A stretch of 64,000 nucleotides of DNA, taken from assembly GCF_041146795.1 (NCBI RefSeq), contig NC_135174.1:24204878-24268877 (forward strand), given 5' to 3'. Source of the DNA: Maylandia zebra (Eukaryota > Chordata > Actinopteri > Cichliformes > Cichlidae). Every line of letters starts with the position of its first letter. The first letter of the stretch is position 1. The position numbers were made by a program, and so were the translations under genes. Below, one piece after another: positions 19,821 through 33,688 of this stretch. The notes beneath the pieces are model-generated. The model was not told the origin of the DNA. It searched no databases and saw nothing but the letters and a program-made list of their open reading frames with translations.

Positions 19821-22745
19821 TAACCTGCATATAAAGCCAGATGGACAACACGTAAACTCCACACACGTGGTTTCAGTTTCAGACACAGCATTTAAGTTTT
19901 AGTAAGGTTCACAATCTTACTTTAGCATAGTAATATGCAAGCATTTGTATTCAGATAGTATTCAGATCAGTATATAGGTTTATAGGTTTATAAGTAAATA
20001 TTTGACAAATAAATATTTTGACCCAATGAGGGTGATTCCTAAAAGTGCTGCTATATATTTACAATATAAATCATTGGCTCTAAACCAGAATCCGAATGGA
20101 AGTGCTAAAAAAAACTCATTATGTCATTAGCATCTAGCCTTTGGGTATCATGAATGTCTTTACAAAGGTGTGCACTGCTGAGATAATTGTGACTGAGGAA
20201 AAAGTGCCTGACCAGCTGCTACAGCAATCCCTCATTTGTGAGAATGAATGTAAAATACATCCAGGTGTTATTGTACAGTGTGCATGAATGTATGCATTCT
20301 TTAACAACAGCTGTAAGTATGAAGTATATAAAATGAGTGAATTACAGTGAACGACGGCTCCAATAATACTTCCTCCTATCATTGGTGTTCAATGACAGTA
20401 AGGACCAGTCAGCCCCATCATTACAACACGAAACTATAATTTTTCCACTCATTCTCTTCACCTGAATGTACAGTTATGTTGCATGTACACCTGGATCGCT
20501 TTGGAACAAGGTGAGTTTGCTGAAATTCCTACTGATTGTTTATGTTCTTTACAATCCCATGTACCAACTGGAATTTTAACTGAAACGGCTGTTCTCCCTG
20601 CAGTTCTGCATTTAACTGCTTCCATTATAATGCCAGATAAAAACAAAAAAAGTGTCTTCTTTGGAGCCCCAGATTCCAAAGAAGTGTGCAGTGGGAGATC
20701 ATGTGATTTCACAGGGGAAAAAAGGAAAAAGCCAGTCTTTTAATGTAGTTGTTCACCTGTCATTTTCCACATTCCTCTATCCCACACTAGATTTAACTTT
20801 GACACCATTTCCTCAGAGACGTTGCAGCAAAATCATTCTGCCCTCTGATCAAAAAGCCATAGATGAGTGGAGAGGGCAGTGAGTGTCACAGTGACTCCCA
20901 GGATTTTGGCTTTGCAGCCAGACTTGAGCTCAATAAACTTTCATCCTAAAATAAATGCGAAATTAGAGGGTTATAGTATGGAGAGAAAAAAAGGGCCACT
21001 GGGCTTGGTTCTTGGCCCCACGCACTCAGCTGCTGTGGACTTTTCTTTCCTGTCTCCTATTATACTTGGTCTGCTGCCTGGATGAGTCAAGAGAGTGAGA
21101 AGAAGAAGAAATGGGTGGAAGAGGAGAGACAGACAGAAAAATGAAGAGCACTGAAGGAAGGAATGGTAAAGACTTGCTTTACCGTCTCCTCCTCTGTCTC
21201 ATCTTGCTTAAATGTTAGGGTAATGTAGACATTTGGGGACACTTTTCGATGAGTGGGATTCAGTTGCAAGGAAGGTGCTTCACCAAAAACCTGCTTTGGT
21301 TCCTACCATACTGTCCCAGTTTTACTTTTAGTTTTTCATGTATTTTCGCTAAATACTAGCAGTGCCAAGTGCAAGCCAAACTGGAAATTAAAAAGGTTCA
21401 CCTTCAAAGTAATGTTTCTAGTTGGTGATGCACTTTTCACAGTTTCACTGCAGCTTGGAGATGAGCTGGCCAGTGCTTGTAGACAAGTCTTCCATTCAAA
21501 CTACAAATGCAATAATATGCTTGCAACCAAAGCAATCACAAAATGGTCTTTTCGAGACATTTTGGGAGTACACATTTCTGGTTGCAAACCAGTCTCTAGG
21601 CCTGTGTCACTGAGGCTCTATTCACTTGAATTGTCATCACCATGAGTTAACATCACATGGTTGGTGGTCACGTGTCTAAAATGGTTATCTACAGCAGTGT
21701 TAGCCTGCAAGAAAGGCATCAAAGATTTAAGTTTGAATCTGTGAGTTCATACCTCACATTTGTTATTGTTTGAGATTTTCATTGATCAACACTAGAAGCC
21801 ACCTGACAGACTTTGAAAATGGCAAAAAAACAGACACAGTGCTATAATTCGTCAGCTAAACACAAATTTGTTCCACCTAACAGCAGATATGTCCAAATAC
21901 AGGTACAGAAATCCCCTCAAACTTTTCCAAACACAGTGTTCTTTTGCTCTTCTACAGTGTCGTCTGCCTAATTTCTTTTCCAGTCATAAAAGATGTGTTT
22001 TAATGGCTGAGCCACGACTGTGTCCAAGAGTGACAAATCCAGATGTTTTTGGATGCTGGTGCTGCAACCTGAGCGAACATTCTCAGTGTAGAAGCCAACT
22101 GTCAGATCGATAGCAGACTAAAACAAGTGTCTAGCTGGAAATCCTCCTTGCTGAAGACAGATGTGAAATATTCAGTTTGTGCTGCTCACAGTTTGACAAA
22201 GTTATCTTTTCCTCTGTATCGCTTTTGGATACACATTTAATATATTTTATTATAAAACGAATTTGGGAACCTCTGCTTTCAAACACATCAAAAAGCAGGC
22301 TTGTTTGAAAGAAAAAAACTTTTATTAAAGTGTTTATTAAAGCAAGCAAGCAAGGGCCCTCACAGTAGCAAGCCAGTGTTTAAGAGAGGCTGCTTTGCTG
22401 CCATCATTAATTAAGAACTAAGAAGATCAAGGGCTTTTTTTTAGGTATTTCAGTACCCCTGCGTGTTTTACAGTAGCTTCAGGTGCTTCTGTTTTTTAAT
22501 TAGGAGCCTTAAACCACTTTGAGGCCCTGGCAAAATGTGTAGTAGGTGACTAAAGGTCTCAAAGGCCCCTACTGAAGACTAAATATGGCTGCACTGTAGG
22601 GGTTTGTTTTTGTTAGTGGAAAACTGATATAGAAATCTGTGGCCCCTTTCATCGCTCTTGCAGATGTGCTCTCATATAATGTCTACATTGATTTTTTTAC
22701 TATGCACCTACTTAGAAAAGTGGCTTGGGAAGTTTTGGTAAGTGT
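19821..22745. other. Intergenic DNA; no gene found
   Basis: No exon with plausible splice sites and no RNA gene recognised. The segment 21,438-21,462 shares a 25-base string exactly with 24,457-24,481, suggesting both belong to an unidentified old repeat. The frame at 21,253-21,645 (130 codons) covers this repeat and has no recognisable domain. Confidence 0.5.
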
Positions 22746-23312
22746 GTTCCACATTCAGTTGTTTCATGTGTAAATTAAGGTTTAATCATCAATTGTTTTA
22801 GTCCCCCTGAAAAGTTAACACCCTGTAGCATAGAACTGCCTTTAGCAGAAGAAGCTTGAAGTAATTCTTTTCTATATGACTTTATCAGTCTGGCACATCA
22901 TTGTGTAGGAATTTTTGCCCACACTTCTTTACTTTGCTTCAGTTCACTGAGGTTTGCCAGACTTTAAGTGAGCCATTTCAGCCACTCTCTCATAGATTTG
23001 CTGCTGTGCTTGGGATTATTGTCCTGTTGCAATTTGGGCCAAGATTTAGTTGTTGGACAGATGGTCTCACATTTGACTCTTCAATACTTTTGTATAAAGA
23101 GGAGTTCACCGTCGACTCGATGACTTCAAGGTGCCCACATGCTGTGGATGACAACCAAGCATAAAATTTTACCTTTCCACCACCGTGCTGACAGTTTCCT
23201 AAAAGTAATGACGTGAATAATGGCCAGTCATCTCTAGTTTGGTCTTGTCTGTCCAAAGGACATTGTTCCAGACGTCTTGTGGTTTGCAAACATGAACCAT
23301 TTTGGTGTGCCC
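22746..23312 (-). mobile_element. Decayed Tc1/mariner-type transposon, transposase fragment
   Basis: Read on the minus strand, 22,990-23,318 encodes broken pieces of a Tc1-like DDE transposase in two frames. One frame holds VWNNVLWTDKTKLEM, and the next holds GGGKV, GHLEVIESTVNSSLYKSI and ESNVRPSVQQLNLG. These correspond to the WTDETK, KHGGG...GHL and RPSVRQLKLG blocks of the family. Frame changes and in-frame stops show it is dead. No terminal inverted repeats were located. It is abruptly joined at about 23,312 to LINE sequence on the opposite strand. Confidence 0.82.
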
Positions 23313-24247
23313 TTTGTGGACTGGTGCCAGCAGAACTACCTCCAGATCAATGCCAGTAAAACCAAGGAGCTGGTGGTAGACTTCCGCAGGCACAAGCATC
23401 CTCCACTGCAACCACTGAACATCCAAGGTATGGACATTGAGGCTGTGGACAGCTACAGGTACCTTGGTGTTCATCTGAACAACAAACTGGACTGGACTCA
23501 TAATTCAGAAGCCCTCTACAGGAAAGGGCAGAGCAGGCTGTACCTGCTGCGGAGACTCAGGTCGTTTGGAGTGGAGGGCCCACTCCTGAAGACCTTCTAT
23601 GACTCTGTGGTGGCCTCAGCTATCTTCTATGGTGTGATCTGCTGGGGCGGCAGCATCTCTGCTGGGGACAGGAAGAGACTGAACAGGCTGATCCGAAGGG
23701 CCAGCTCTGTTCTAGGATGCCCTCTGGACCCAGTGGAGGTGGTGAGTGACAGGAGAACGGCGGCTAAGCTGTCATCCCTGTTGGACAACATCTCCCACCC
23801 CATGCAAGAGACTCTGACACACTGAGCAGCTCCTTCAGTGGGAGACTGCGGCACCCACGGTGTGGGACGGAGAGATTTCGCAGGTCTTTCCTCCCCACTG
23901 CTGTCAGACTCCACAACAAAGACTTTTGCAGCTGATCAAACCCTCACACATGCAATAAGACTGCTGCAATTCTATATGCTATATGTGCAATTCTTGTAAT
24001 TCTTCTTCTGACGAAGTTGTACTTTTGTATTTTCTTACTTAGTTGTATATAGCATTTGTATTTCTATTTTATTCTATTGTATATATTATTCTATTTTATT
24101 TTATTCTATTGTATATAGTATTTTATTTTATTTTATTGCATTCCAGTGTTTTCTAATTTCTGCTACATAACTTTGCACTTTTGCTGTAACAAAACAAATT
24201 TCCCACCTGTGGGACTAATAAAGGTCATCTTATGTTATCTTATCTTT
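23313..24247 (+). mobile_element. 5'-truncated L2-clade-like LINE, reverse transcriptase C-terminus and 3' tail
   Basis: An open stretch from 23,313 to 23,825 encodes the C-terminal part of a non-LTR reverse transcriptase: FVDWCQQNYLQINASKTKEL, YRYLGVHLNNKLDW, KGQSRLYLLRRLRSF, FYDSVVASAIFYGVICWGG and LNRLIRRASSVLG. A 3' UTR follows with AACAAATTTCCCACCTGTGGGACTAATAAAGG and a short tail of imperfect ATCTTAT repeats, the form seen at the end of L2/CR1-related fish LINEs. The frame is unbroken over about 170 codons, so the insertion is fairly recent compared with the Tc1-like element it abuts. The upstream endonuclease and catalytic RT parts are missing. Confidence 0.85.
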
Positions 24248-27200
24248 AACTTGTGACTGACAGGTTGCTACCGTACAAATGTGTAGCATCTTTTGGTTTC
24301 TCAGTTGGAGCCAATTTTTGCTCATTATTCTTTTTTTTTCTTGAGCATTTTGATTGAAATCACCAAATTATGTTTTCTAAAAAGCACACAAGAATAAAAA
24401 GACCCATAACAGACAGGCTCTAAAGAAGGCTGAAGCAGGTGAGGTGGGCTGTGATCCACAGTTTCACTGCAGCTTGGAGATTAGCACATTTTAATGATAC
24501 TGGTGGGAAAAAAATTTCAGTATTTAAGATGGAATTAAGCTTTTCGCCCTCGAAGGAGTGTCTGACTAAATGTAAACTGATTTGGATTAAACCCGGAATA
24601 GTGTTTGGGGTCTTTAGTACCTGAGCTAAAGTGCTGATTGTTGCCACGGGCCTTTTTCTGGTTATTCAGCTGATTAAACGTGGTCAAGATCAGACTCCCC
24701 AGTGGCACGGCTCCATTAAGCAGCCTGCTTCCCCTCAGCTAATGGGTAGCATACGGCAGGTAGCAGGGTACAACTAACAAAGATGGGGCAGCAGGTTTTA
24801 CATGCACTTAAACAGGAGCAGCTTGTTGTGTTCTCAGTCAAACATGAATGTGTAAACCCTTACCCCCTGCCTGTCTGAAGCCTTTTGAGTGCTGGGGCTG
24901 CAACACCACATGGAGAACACAGAGAGGGGGCAATTAAGCTTTATGAAATGCTGACAGGACTGCATCCTTGCAGCCAGGTGCTATATGTTATGTGCTTTAA
25001 CCATTTTCAAAATGACTGTGCCCAAATGGGTATAAACACATGACGTTTTTAAAACCAACTGTTGGTTAATAAGAAAGACAAATTTAACGTGATGCTGGCT
25101 GCTATTCGATCTTATCAGGGGAGCATTACTCAAATTTAACAGGAGTAAACAAAAGAAAAGCACACGTTGCAAAATTTAGCTCCAGTTCGACCGATGAGAG
25201 TCAAGGTTCCACGTCACAGCTCAAAGTAAACATCGACATATTATTTACTGTAGCAGCAAGTTCATGACTGATTTCTAATTTATTTTCATTCTATAAACAG
25301 TAGCTTTAATTTCTGATGATGAAAATTAATACAGAAAGGTAAGCTACATAAAGATTTGGGTTGAAGCGTCTGGTGCAATAGAAGAGCCTCTCAGCTGTGA
25401 TACAGACACTGACTTTTTTTGGAGGAAATACCATGAACTACTGTATAGTCAAGAAGAGAGACTCTGAGCCAAAAAGATTAGGGATGGTAAGAAAAAGCAG
25501 CAGCGTTTGAGGTCTCCACGTCATGTGTTGAACTACAATGAGTGCAGGGAGATGAGGGTGAGTCGGGAGTGGGTGGGTAAAAAACGGATGGACACAGTCT
25601 GATTGGCTCCAGTCGGTTGCCCATATTTAGATTAGCGTCATGTCCCTCCCTGGTTTGTGTTCAGCTGTGCTTTGGAATGAAATGTAAGATGTCTGGTTGT
25701 GCTCTCCCTCTTTCTCCCTCTCCCCACATCACGGAAACTCACTGAAAACTAGTTCACTGGCTTTGAAAAGCACCTTGCTCTGTCATTTATTAGCTGTCGC
25801 TCCCCTGGATGAATTCACATGCTGGCAGCTTTGGAAGTAAAGTCTTGTCATTTTTTCCTGGCTAATGATTTGTGCTGTAGATGGAAATCAGATCATATAC
25901 TGATAACATTTAAGGATCAGTTTTTACTGATAGCCCCAGAGAGTTAAATTTGTAAGACTGTTTCTGTCTGCTAAACTCAAATTGGTGTCCTTTTTTCTTT
26001 TAGATAAAGCCAAAGATGTTCAAATAAAGAAGACCAGACACAGACTTTGCTGGTGCGTAGCTCATATATGTTGGCCACCACGAACCGTCTCCTAAACCTG
26101 ACATTTTGTGTCATTGTGGTAGCTTACCAAATGATCTATTTTTTTTTTCTTTTCTGTCCACGTTTGCAAGCAAAAGTGGGGTGGAAAAAAAAAGGAGAGG
26201 AGGTGCTTGTCTTTGCCTAACATGAAGCATCAACTCTTCATTTCCCAGGCCTGCCACATCAACAAAGGGAGTATACTTGGCTTAGGAGCAAAGAGGAGGA
26301 ACAAAAAACTAAAATCTTAAAATCGACCAGAGGGGGTGAAGAAGGGAAGGAGGAGCAGTTCGGGCAGAACTGAATTTGATCAGTTTATGGTGATGGGGGA
26401 TAACTATGTGCCTATTTTACCCCCTGATGCCCGAGTTTCTAGTGTTAGTTCTGCTTTGTTATTGATGCAGTACTACACCATTTAAAAAGAAAAGGTATAT
26501 GAAAAGAAGGTGCGTGAAGAGAAGAACAAATTATGCTTTAAAATATGCTCCTTAGCGCACGATCGCTGAGCAAAGGAAACCTTTTGTGAGGGAGAGTCTG
26601 AACAGAATGAATCATCTTTGCAATGCATCGAAGATCTGGCTTCATTTAAAACAGATGGTCCTAGTTAAAGCACATTGTCTAACCCAGGAAAGAATTTGAT
26701 GGTAGTTTAACAGGATATAATACTCAGATGACATTTATTAAAATGTGATGTCACTTAGTGCTAAGGTAAAAGAAACTTAAATGTTAGAATAAAAGTGGGT
26801 GCGTCAGCTTCAGGTGGTGGAATTACATCAGGGGAAAAACTTTTCATTAAGTTTAATGCTTGTACTTAACCTGATAACGATGGTGGCCACCCACATCTAT
26901 CCAAAGCTTCCTGCGCCTTCAGATTTTAATTACTGTTTTAGGCTGAGCCTTTAGGACTCTTTATATTACAATGTGTGACACCATAACAATCTGGGTCATG
27001 TAAATAAAAATCTTGAGATTACGAGCTGGCTTCTGTGATATCAAGGAAGATATCATGCTAAGACTTTTAAAAGCTTTTCATCCGTAGAGATCATAGACAT
27101 AAGATTCTGGAGTGTGTAAAACTCCAGCGCTGGACTCCTCTCCGTCCACTGCTGCTCTCCCTCTCAACATGTCGAGACACTCAGCAGTCTGCATTCCTCC

Positions 27201-28690
27201 TTTGCACAGTTTTCCTGGAGCTCAGCCGCTTTACAAGACACCATTACTGAATGCAATCTGCTTTCCCTATCATCTGCAATAGAAAGATTGATGTAGTTTA
27301 ATATCATATTCTGCTGTTTCTTTGCTCTACTTGCAGTTGTAGAAGCACAGGCATGAAGTACCAGTAAACACATATTGTAGCTCAAGACTTTATTATTTAC
27401 ACCTGATCTGTTTGTCTTTTTCCACCATATATATCCTCACTCTTGACTTCAACAAACACATTTTGTAGTCTCTCTCTCTCGCTCCCTCTCTCTTTCATTT
27501 CGGTCCTGTCTCTACCTGTCTTGTGCATTGCTGAAGTTCTTGATTTCTCTTCACTCCCCCTCCCGCTTCCCCTTTAACATCAGTGAGAGGAAGAGGAGCA
27601 CCCAGTCAAAAAAAAAGTAGCCACCCTGGGGCATCATCAGAGTTCACGAGGTAGCAGTGCAGACCTAGTGTCGGACTCCACCTTCTCCCACACATTAAAC
27701 CCAGCCTCGATCCCACCCAACTCTGTTTGACTTGTCAATAGGACTTTGTTGCAGGCAGACGTTCGCCACACCATGAAATCCTACAGTTTGTCTTTGCACT
27801 TCGAAGCAGGGCTGTCATTTTTTATGCAGTGCAGTTCTGGTCACGTGCAGAGGTTTTTATTGTGTCGTTCACAGCAGTAAAGTGTAAGAAAAGATTATAG
27901 CCCTGCAGCACTCCTCCCACTTCTAACCAGGATTCTTTTTTATTTCAAAACCTTTCTCTTGATATCTCTTCTGATGTCATTGCTTTAGAAAAGTGCTTCT
28001 TCTTTTTACATTTTAATGTCTAAATGTTATGTTCTACAAATGTATTTGAGAAAAGCAAAAGAAAGGGGACGGCAACAGGGGATAACTTGGATAAATGAGG
28101 GAAACATCTTTTTGTTCTGTCCCACACATGAGTTCAATTCTTTAAGCATCTGGAAGCACTTACAGCTGCAGGGCTGGCTGTACTATGCTCTGAACTGCGA
28201 CTTCAGCTTCGGAAACAAAACTTTAAGGAAAAAAAAATGAAAACAGGCTCAAGGATTTTTGGTTAGTCGCACAAAAACATTCTATATACCAGTATTGATG
28301 CATTCATCGAAGTTATTACATTATCTTCTATGCAAAGCACATTTTAAAATATAATTGATCTCAAAGCTCAATTAAAAGCAGCATACTAGCATATATTCAC
28401 AACCTCTGTGATTCTATTTAAGTGCACGCCTGTGCATCCTGAGACGGACAGGGTTTCACATATCAGCCGGTCAGTAGTGCAGTGTCAGGTAAAATGTTCT
28501 AAACAACAACAAGTATAATCAGTGTTTAATTGTTATAAATATTACTGCAAGCTAAAAAAAAAATATCTGTTCACATTCTCTGGTTAGGCAGTCATGTTAC
28601 TGTAGGAAGAGAGCTATTTAGCAGTTTATTGGTACTTGATCTGAAACTTCTGTGTCTCCTTGAGTGTGACAAAGTTATGTGAACGGTGAG
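24248..28690. other. Intergenic DNA; no gene found
   Basis: Contains AT-rich unique-looking sequence and short homopolymers. I recognise no exon, RNA gene or repeat family apart from the 25-base string at 24,457-24,481 shared with 21,438-21,462. Confidence 0.5.
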
Positions 28691-28699
28691 TGAAGTCCT

Positions 28700-29060
28700 G
28701 ACTGCTCCGCATCTACAGCCCTCAAGACTAGATGTCCTGAATATGTGGCAGCATGTGAGGCAGCAGTTTTCTCAGCAGCTCTCTGTTTCTTCTCCAGTTT
28801 ATGGTGCCTCTGTGAAATATGGTCAGGACTAGGATGGGGAGATCCACCTTCTTCATCCTGCAGAGGGAGTGAAGGCGTTGTTGAGCTTTCATGATGACGA
28901 CTGTGTTGTCATCACTGGAGGTTTGCATGAATGTCAGATGAACTCCCAAGGACCGTCTCCACCTGAGAGCTCCAGATAGCCAGTGGGACATGTTGCTGAT
29001 AGCTAGTCCTCAAGGCAATTATAATCTCCTTGGTTTTGTAAAGAATACCCTTTGAAATTT
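28700..29060 (-). mobile_element. LINE reverse-transcriptase scrap
   Basis: The minus-strand frame at 28,728-28,991 reads LGVHLTFMQTSSDDNTVVIM, KAQQRLHSLCRMKKVDLPIL and TIFHRGTI. These align by eye with the LGVHL...KGQSRLYLLRRL...FYDSVVASAI region of the LINE at 23.3 kb, but belong to a different, more diverged family. The fragment is short and has no preserved 3' tail. Confidence 0.65.
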
Positions 29061-32000
29061 GCCCGTGGGACATGTGGGGAGCATCATCTCAGCCATCAGC
29101 TGATACTGTACTTACTTATGCATGCAACATTTTCTGGATCATAGGAACATATTGTATTTCAGTATAGTAGTCTACGTTATGACTAGTACCTTTGAAGATT
29201 AAATTAACCATAACAAACAAGTAATTTTACTCTATAGTGTGGCTAACCTAAAGAAAACTTTGACAAAACAGGTCTCATTAAAATAATGCACTCGCTTCTT
29301 CTGGAGTTTTAACCACATTTTTGTTTCTCTGTTGTTAATGTTACCATTCTTAAACCCATGTCCAACCTGATGTAGATCAAAGGTAAACATATTTCACTGT
29401 TAAGTGAGTGAGTGTCTATGCAAACAGAGGGAAAGTGATTCCTGCACTCCTTGTCTCCAGCACCTTCGGGGCATTACAAGCCATAACAAGTAGGCTACCT
29501 ACTCCTTTATATCACTTGTAGCTATGTATATTCCGCCCACACACATTTCAGCTAGGTATACAAGCTCAATAACATCAGTGCTCAGTTTTCAAATAATTTC
29601 CTTGTGTTGCTAATCAATTTTTTATTCATCTATTTAGTTTTCTATTTTGTTACCAACTCTAGAGGCGCAACAAATGATTTCTTAAGCTTTTATTCTTGTT
29701 TACAAGTCTATTTTTATCTATTTTCCTTAATCTTTTGTCATAGAAAAGTGAATCTTTTAGAGGTTTGGCCAAACAAAAACAAACCTCTAAGCGTTTTAGC
29801 ACTTAGTTTAGTTGAATTGTTAATTAAGGATGTAACAGATTATCCATAATAATCATTACTTGTAGTCCTTTTCTCCCGTTATATCTTGTTTTTGTTATAT
29901 AGTTTTATTCTATGTGTAGGCTGAATGGCCCAAGACAGGGGAAAACTGATAAGAAAGACAAATATGACCTAATATGATGCAGAAAATCTTAAATACGTGC
30001 ACAACTACAGGCACTCAGTGGCATGAAGGATACAAAATGTCCTGAAGTGGCAACTTACTTTGCAGGAAAAACTATAGACCAGAAGGCTAAAGGTGGAGTC
30101 GCTCATTGTGGTCCCAGTGATGTCTTTGTCTGTGGTGCAGCGTTTGCAGTGGGGAAATTTAATCACACTCATCTCGCTGGAAGACCAAACACATGAGTTC
30201 AATGAGGGTGAATCATGAGCCAGAGCATCTCGTCTGTAATAATAACCTCCAGCTTTGCCTTAGTCTTTATCTCATACTGAAAGAGGAAAAGGTGATGGTA
30301 GAAAACCTTTATGAAGCCCCAAAATTGTCTACATGCTCCTTAACCCCTTTAGATGTTTAAACTAATCCTGCCTTTCCACAGTGCCTGAATGCCAAAGTAA
30401 AAACATGTAGGTACGACCCCTCTGGGGTCATTAATTTGCACGGCTTTTTAGTTAGATCTGGGACCAGTGAGTAGAAGCCAGAGAAAACACCCCCTCCCAG
30501 TAGGAAAACAAAATCTACACCACAGAGGAGATTAAAACTAAGCACCTCAGCTGGAGATTGAAGTGGAGATGTAATTAATTAGAGGACATATTTAATTATA
30601 ACAGTCCAGAAGTTTTTGTACCACATGCAAAAATAATATAATAATAAATTCAGTTTAAACTGTTTATGAAGGTATTAAGTCTGCCACCTTCTGGCCAAAT
30701 GTTTCCCACCTCTATGTTAAGTACAAAAGTAAACACTTGGTGTGCATGCAGATCACGAGCTAAGCATGTCTCAGCAAACTGTGTAACACGTTTGCAGGGA
30801 TGTGGAAAGGGTATGTTGTTGAGGTGAGCTCAAGAACAAATCTATTTTTGTTCCTTTTAATTTTAAATGTGAAAAAAAAGTTAAATTAAGTTTATTTATA
30901 CTTCCCCGCAATCACAGTGTGCACCAGAGGGTTGCTCAGCCTGCGCAGCATTTAACACTTTCTGTACTTGGATGCCTGATTCACAAAGGGAAAAACGCCA
31001 CATTAAAAAAAAATGACTGTCTATAATAGTCATGTGTTGAGGAGTCATCGCCTAAGAGGGCTGACTGGGATTAAACCCACAGAAGAGCCCCATCTAGTGC
31101 ATAAGCTCCCCTGAACTTTAGAAGCTCCCTCATGGTGTAAACATGAGATGACGAATGCGGATGCATTAGGGAAATGAGCATTAGTGGAGAACGGGCTTGG
31201 AGTGACGACCAAACGGTGAAATATGAGACTGGATTGTGTCCGAAGCAGCCACTGGAAGGTGGAGCTGCAGTCACATAGTGCAGATGGGTGTGAAAGAGCA
31301 AAGAGTTAAATTCTTTCATTCAAGCAAAAGGATAACATCTTTTTTCTATGTTACATTGCTCAGCTGTTAGAAATTGCTAATAATGGATTCAAGACAGAGA
31401 TTCATATCATCAGTACAGCTCAACACATGGTGTAATTGAGGGTGACTTTTTAGTCTGCCAGATAATTATTACTTTAATTTTCTTTAAGCAACGTGGCGCC
31501 AACTCATTCTGTTTGAGTTTTAAATAAATGGACACAAAACTCAGGACTGGATAAAGACGGTCCAGATGTTTTCTATCTAACCGATATAGAGGTAATAATT
31601 ACAGGAATAGACACTTGACTTTAAAAAGTGCGCTGGATGAATACCCAAAATTACCCTTTCATAAAAAAAGAGATGTGAATATACAAAGTTAGCCTCCAGT
31701 GTTCTCCTGTCTTTGGGCCCCTCTGGCACTTGGTCCTCTCTCTTCCCTGTTCTCTCTTGCTCACTCTCCCAGCCAAGCTCCAAACATGCAGCAGTCTTAC
31801 ATCAAATACATCAAACAGATGAAAAGGGAAAGTATAGGCCTGCCAAGACACATTCATTTCTGCTGTTAGGCTGGGAAGGAGAATTTTTGTGAGTTTAAAA
31901 AAAGGTGTTGTGCTGAATTTAAATCCACAGAATTAAATTGTGCATGAAGCATGCACTGCCTACCTGATATTATCATAACCTGTATGTAAAAGGAAGACGT

Positions 32001-33688
32001 GTCATCATGATGTCACATATTCATTTCTGGAGTCTAGATTTTAAAGCCTAAATGTTTGTTTTTTGGTCTGAGAAGTGTCCAAATTTGGTGAGATCCACTT
32101 GTGTCAAAGTGAGATATGAGGGTAAATTAGGGTATTTTAATGTGGCATTCCACAGGGATTGATTCACTTTTGGAGCTAGCTTCAAGTGGCCTTGGAGGAA
32201 CTGCTGGCACTTTAACCCTATCAGCCAGCATGCATGTCTGGTGCCGTCTGGTAGTTAGTTTCTTGATTTCAATGCAAACATAGGCAATGTTTTAGTACAA
32301 GTAAAAGGAAAACTGAGAGTGTGAAAGGAGTCATTTTCGTAATTAGCCAACATGGAAAGCTCATTGTTCAGCAGCTACCCTGAGATTTACTGCTTTGGTT
32401 CAACACCATTGTTGAACCCTACTTGTAGAGCACTTGGTAGCTAGATAGTGAAGCCAGTGTAGCTTTAATCAAATAAAGAGGCAGATATTTATCCAATGAT
32501 ATAGTATGTACCTTAAACTGAGACTTTAAAAATGATTAAGCTGATATTGTGAGCTCTAAGTGTAAAGACATAACAACTAGTTTCAGATTGTGGAAGGCTT
32601 TTCATGCAGACAAAAGAGAGTTTTGGGAAGCTGCCATTTTCCTTGGATTTTCCATTTAGCTCAACAGAGAGATGGCCCCAAACATCAGCTTTTTATCAAA
32701 ATCACAGAAGAAGTTTGTGATCTTTGCAAAGCAGGAAAACAACTGATTTGAAGGAATCAAGGAAAAAAGACACGACAAAAAATGTTTTGTCTTTACATAT
32801 TAGATGGTGGAAAAAAAGGGTGTATATATAATGCAGCTTACAAAGGTTTTAAAGAACATCAACTATGATGGGTTAGTAAAGTAGGAGTGACCCTAACTCG
32901 GCTGGCTCTTTCTTTTTTTTACCTGCTCTTGCCTTTAAACCCAGTCTGATCCTAAGTGCAAACTTCAGACTGGGTCTTCCTCTCCTCTGTGTCGCCTAAA
33001 ACTTTCTTCTCAGAGTTCTCATATTGGTAGCAGCTGTGGTTGCTGGCTGAGTGCAAGCTGTGGGAGGCTGTGGCCGGCCAGCAGGGAGGAGCTCCAACAT
33101 CTGGAAAAGAAGAAAATCTGGCTGAAGCACAGAAACGAGAGCCTGGTAACATGACTACTCGCTGAGCCAAGCCTGCTGCACAGTGTTTGCAAGTTTGCTG
33201 TCTGCTTTATGCAAATGCTTTTTCTTTTTTTTCTAAAGGTGGTTGTGTCGCTGGACTGCCAGTCAATCACAGACGCACTCATTTAACAGTGTAGATCTGC
33301 AGAGTAGTCAAAGCAGTGGAAAGAACGGACTGCTTTTGTTAAAATTTGACCCTCTGGGCCTCTCCTGGTGCAAGAGCATGTCTAAACATGTGGGAGCCGT
33401 CTGTGAGAGGAAAAAAGAGAAAGGGGGTTGAGGTGGTGCTTGTGCTGGTCAAGAAAACCTAAAATTTCTCCTATGATCTGCCCACTTTAGGTCACATAAT
33501 TTTCTTTTCAGAATGTGGTTGTATTTTTAGTGAAAACTGAGAGGAAACAACCCCTTTAGTTTTTGTTCTCTGTTATTTACTTTTTGGATTTACATACAAA
33601 CAAACTTTTACTTGTGATAAGTTGAAAGTAGGTGTAAATTATTAGAATTGCGTGAACTGTAAAACGTCCAAATAAAGTAATCTGTATC
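29061..33688. other. Intergenic DNA; nothing recognised
   Basis: About 4.6 kb without a supportable gene. Reading frames here are under 90 codons, have no domain signature and are not bounded by matching splice sites. Confidence 0.5.

Noticed and set aside
19395-19886. 163-codon minus-strand frame
   Set aside because: It overlies a dispersed repeat that recurs at 38.6 kb, and the protein has no recognisable domain.
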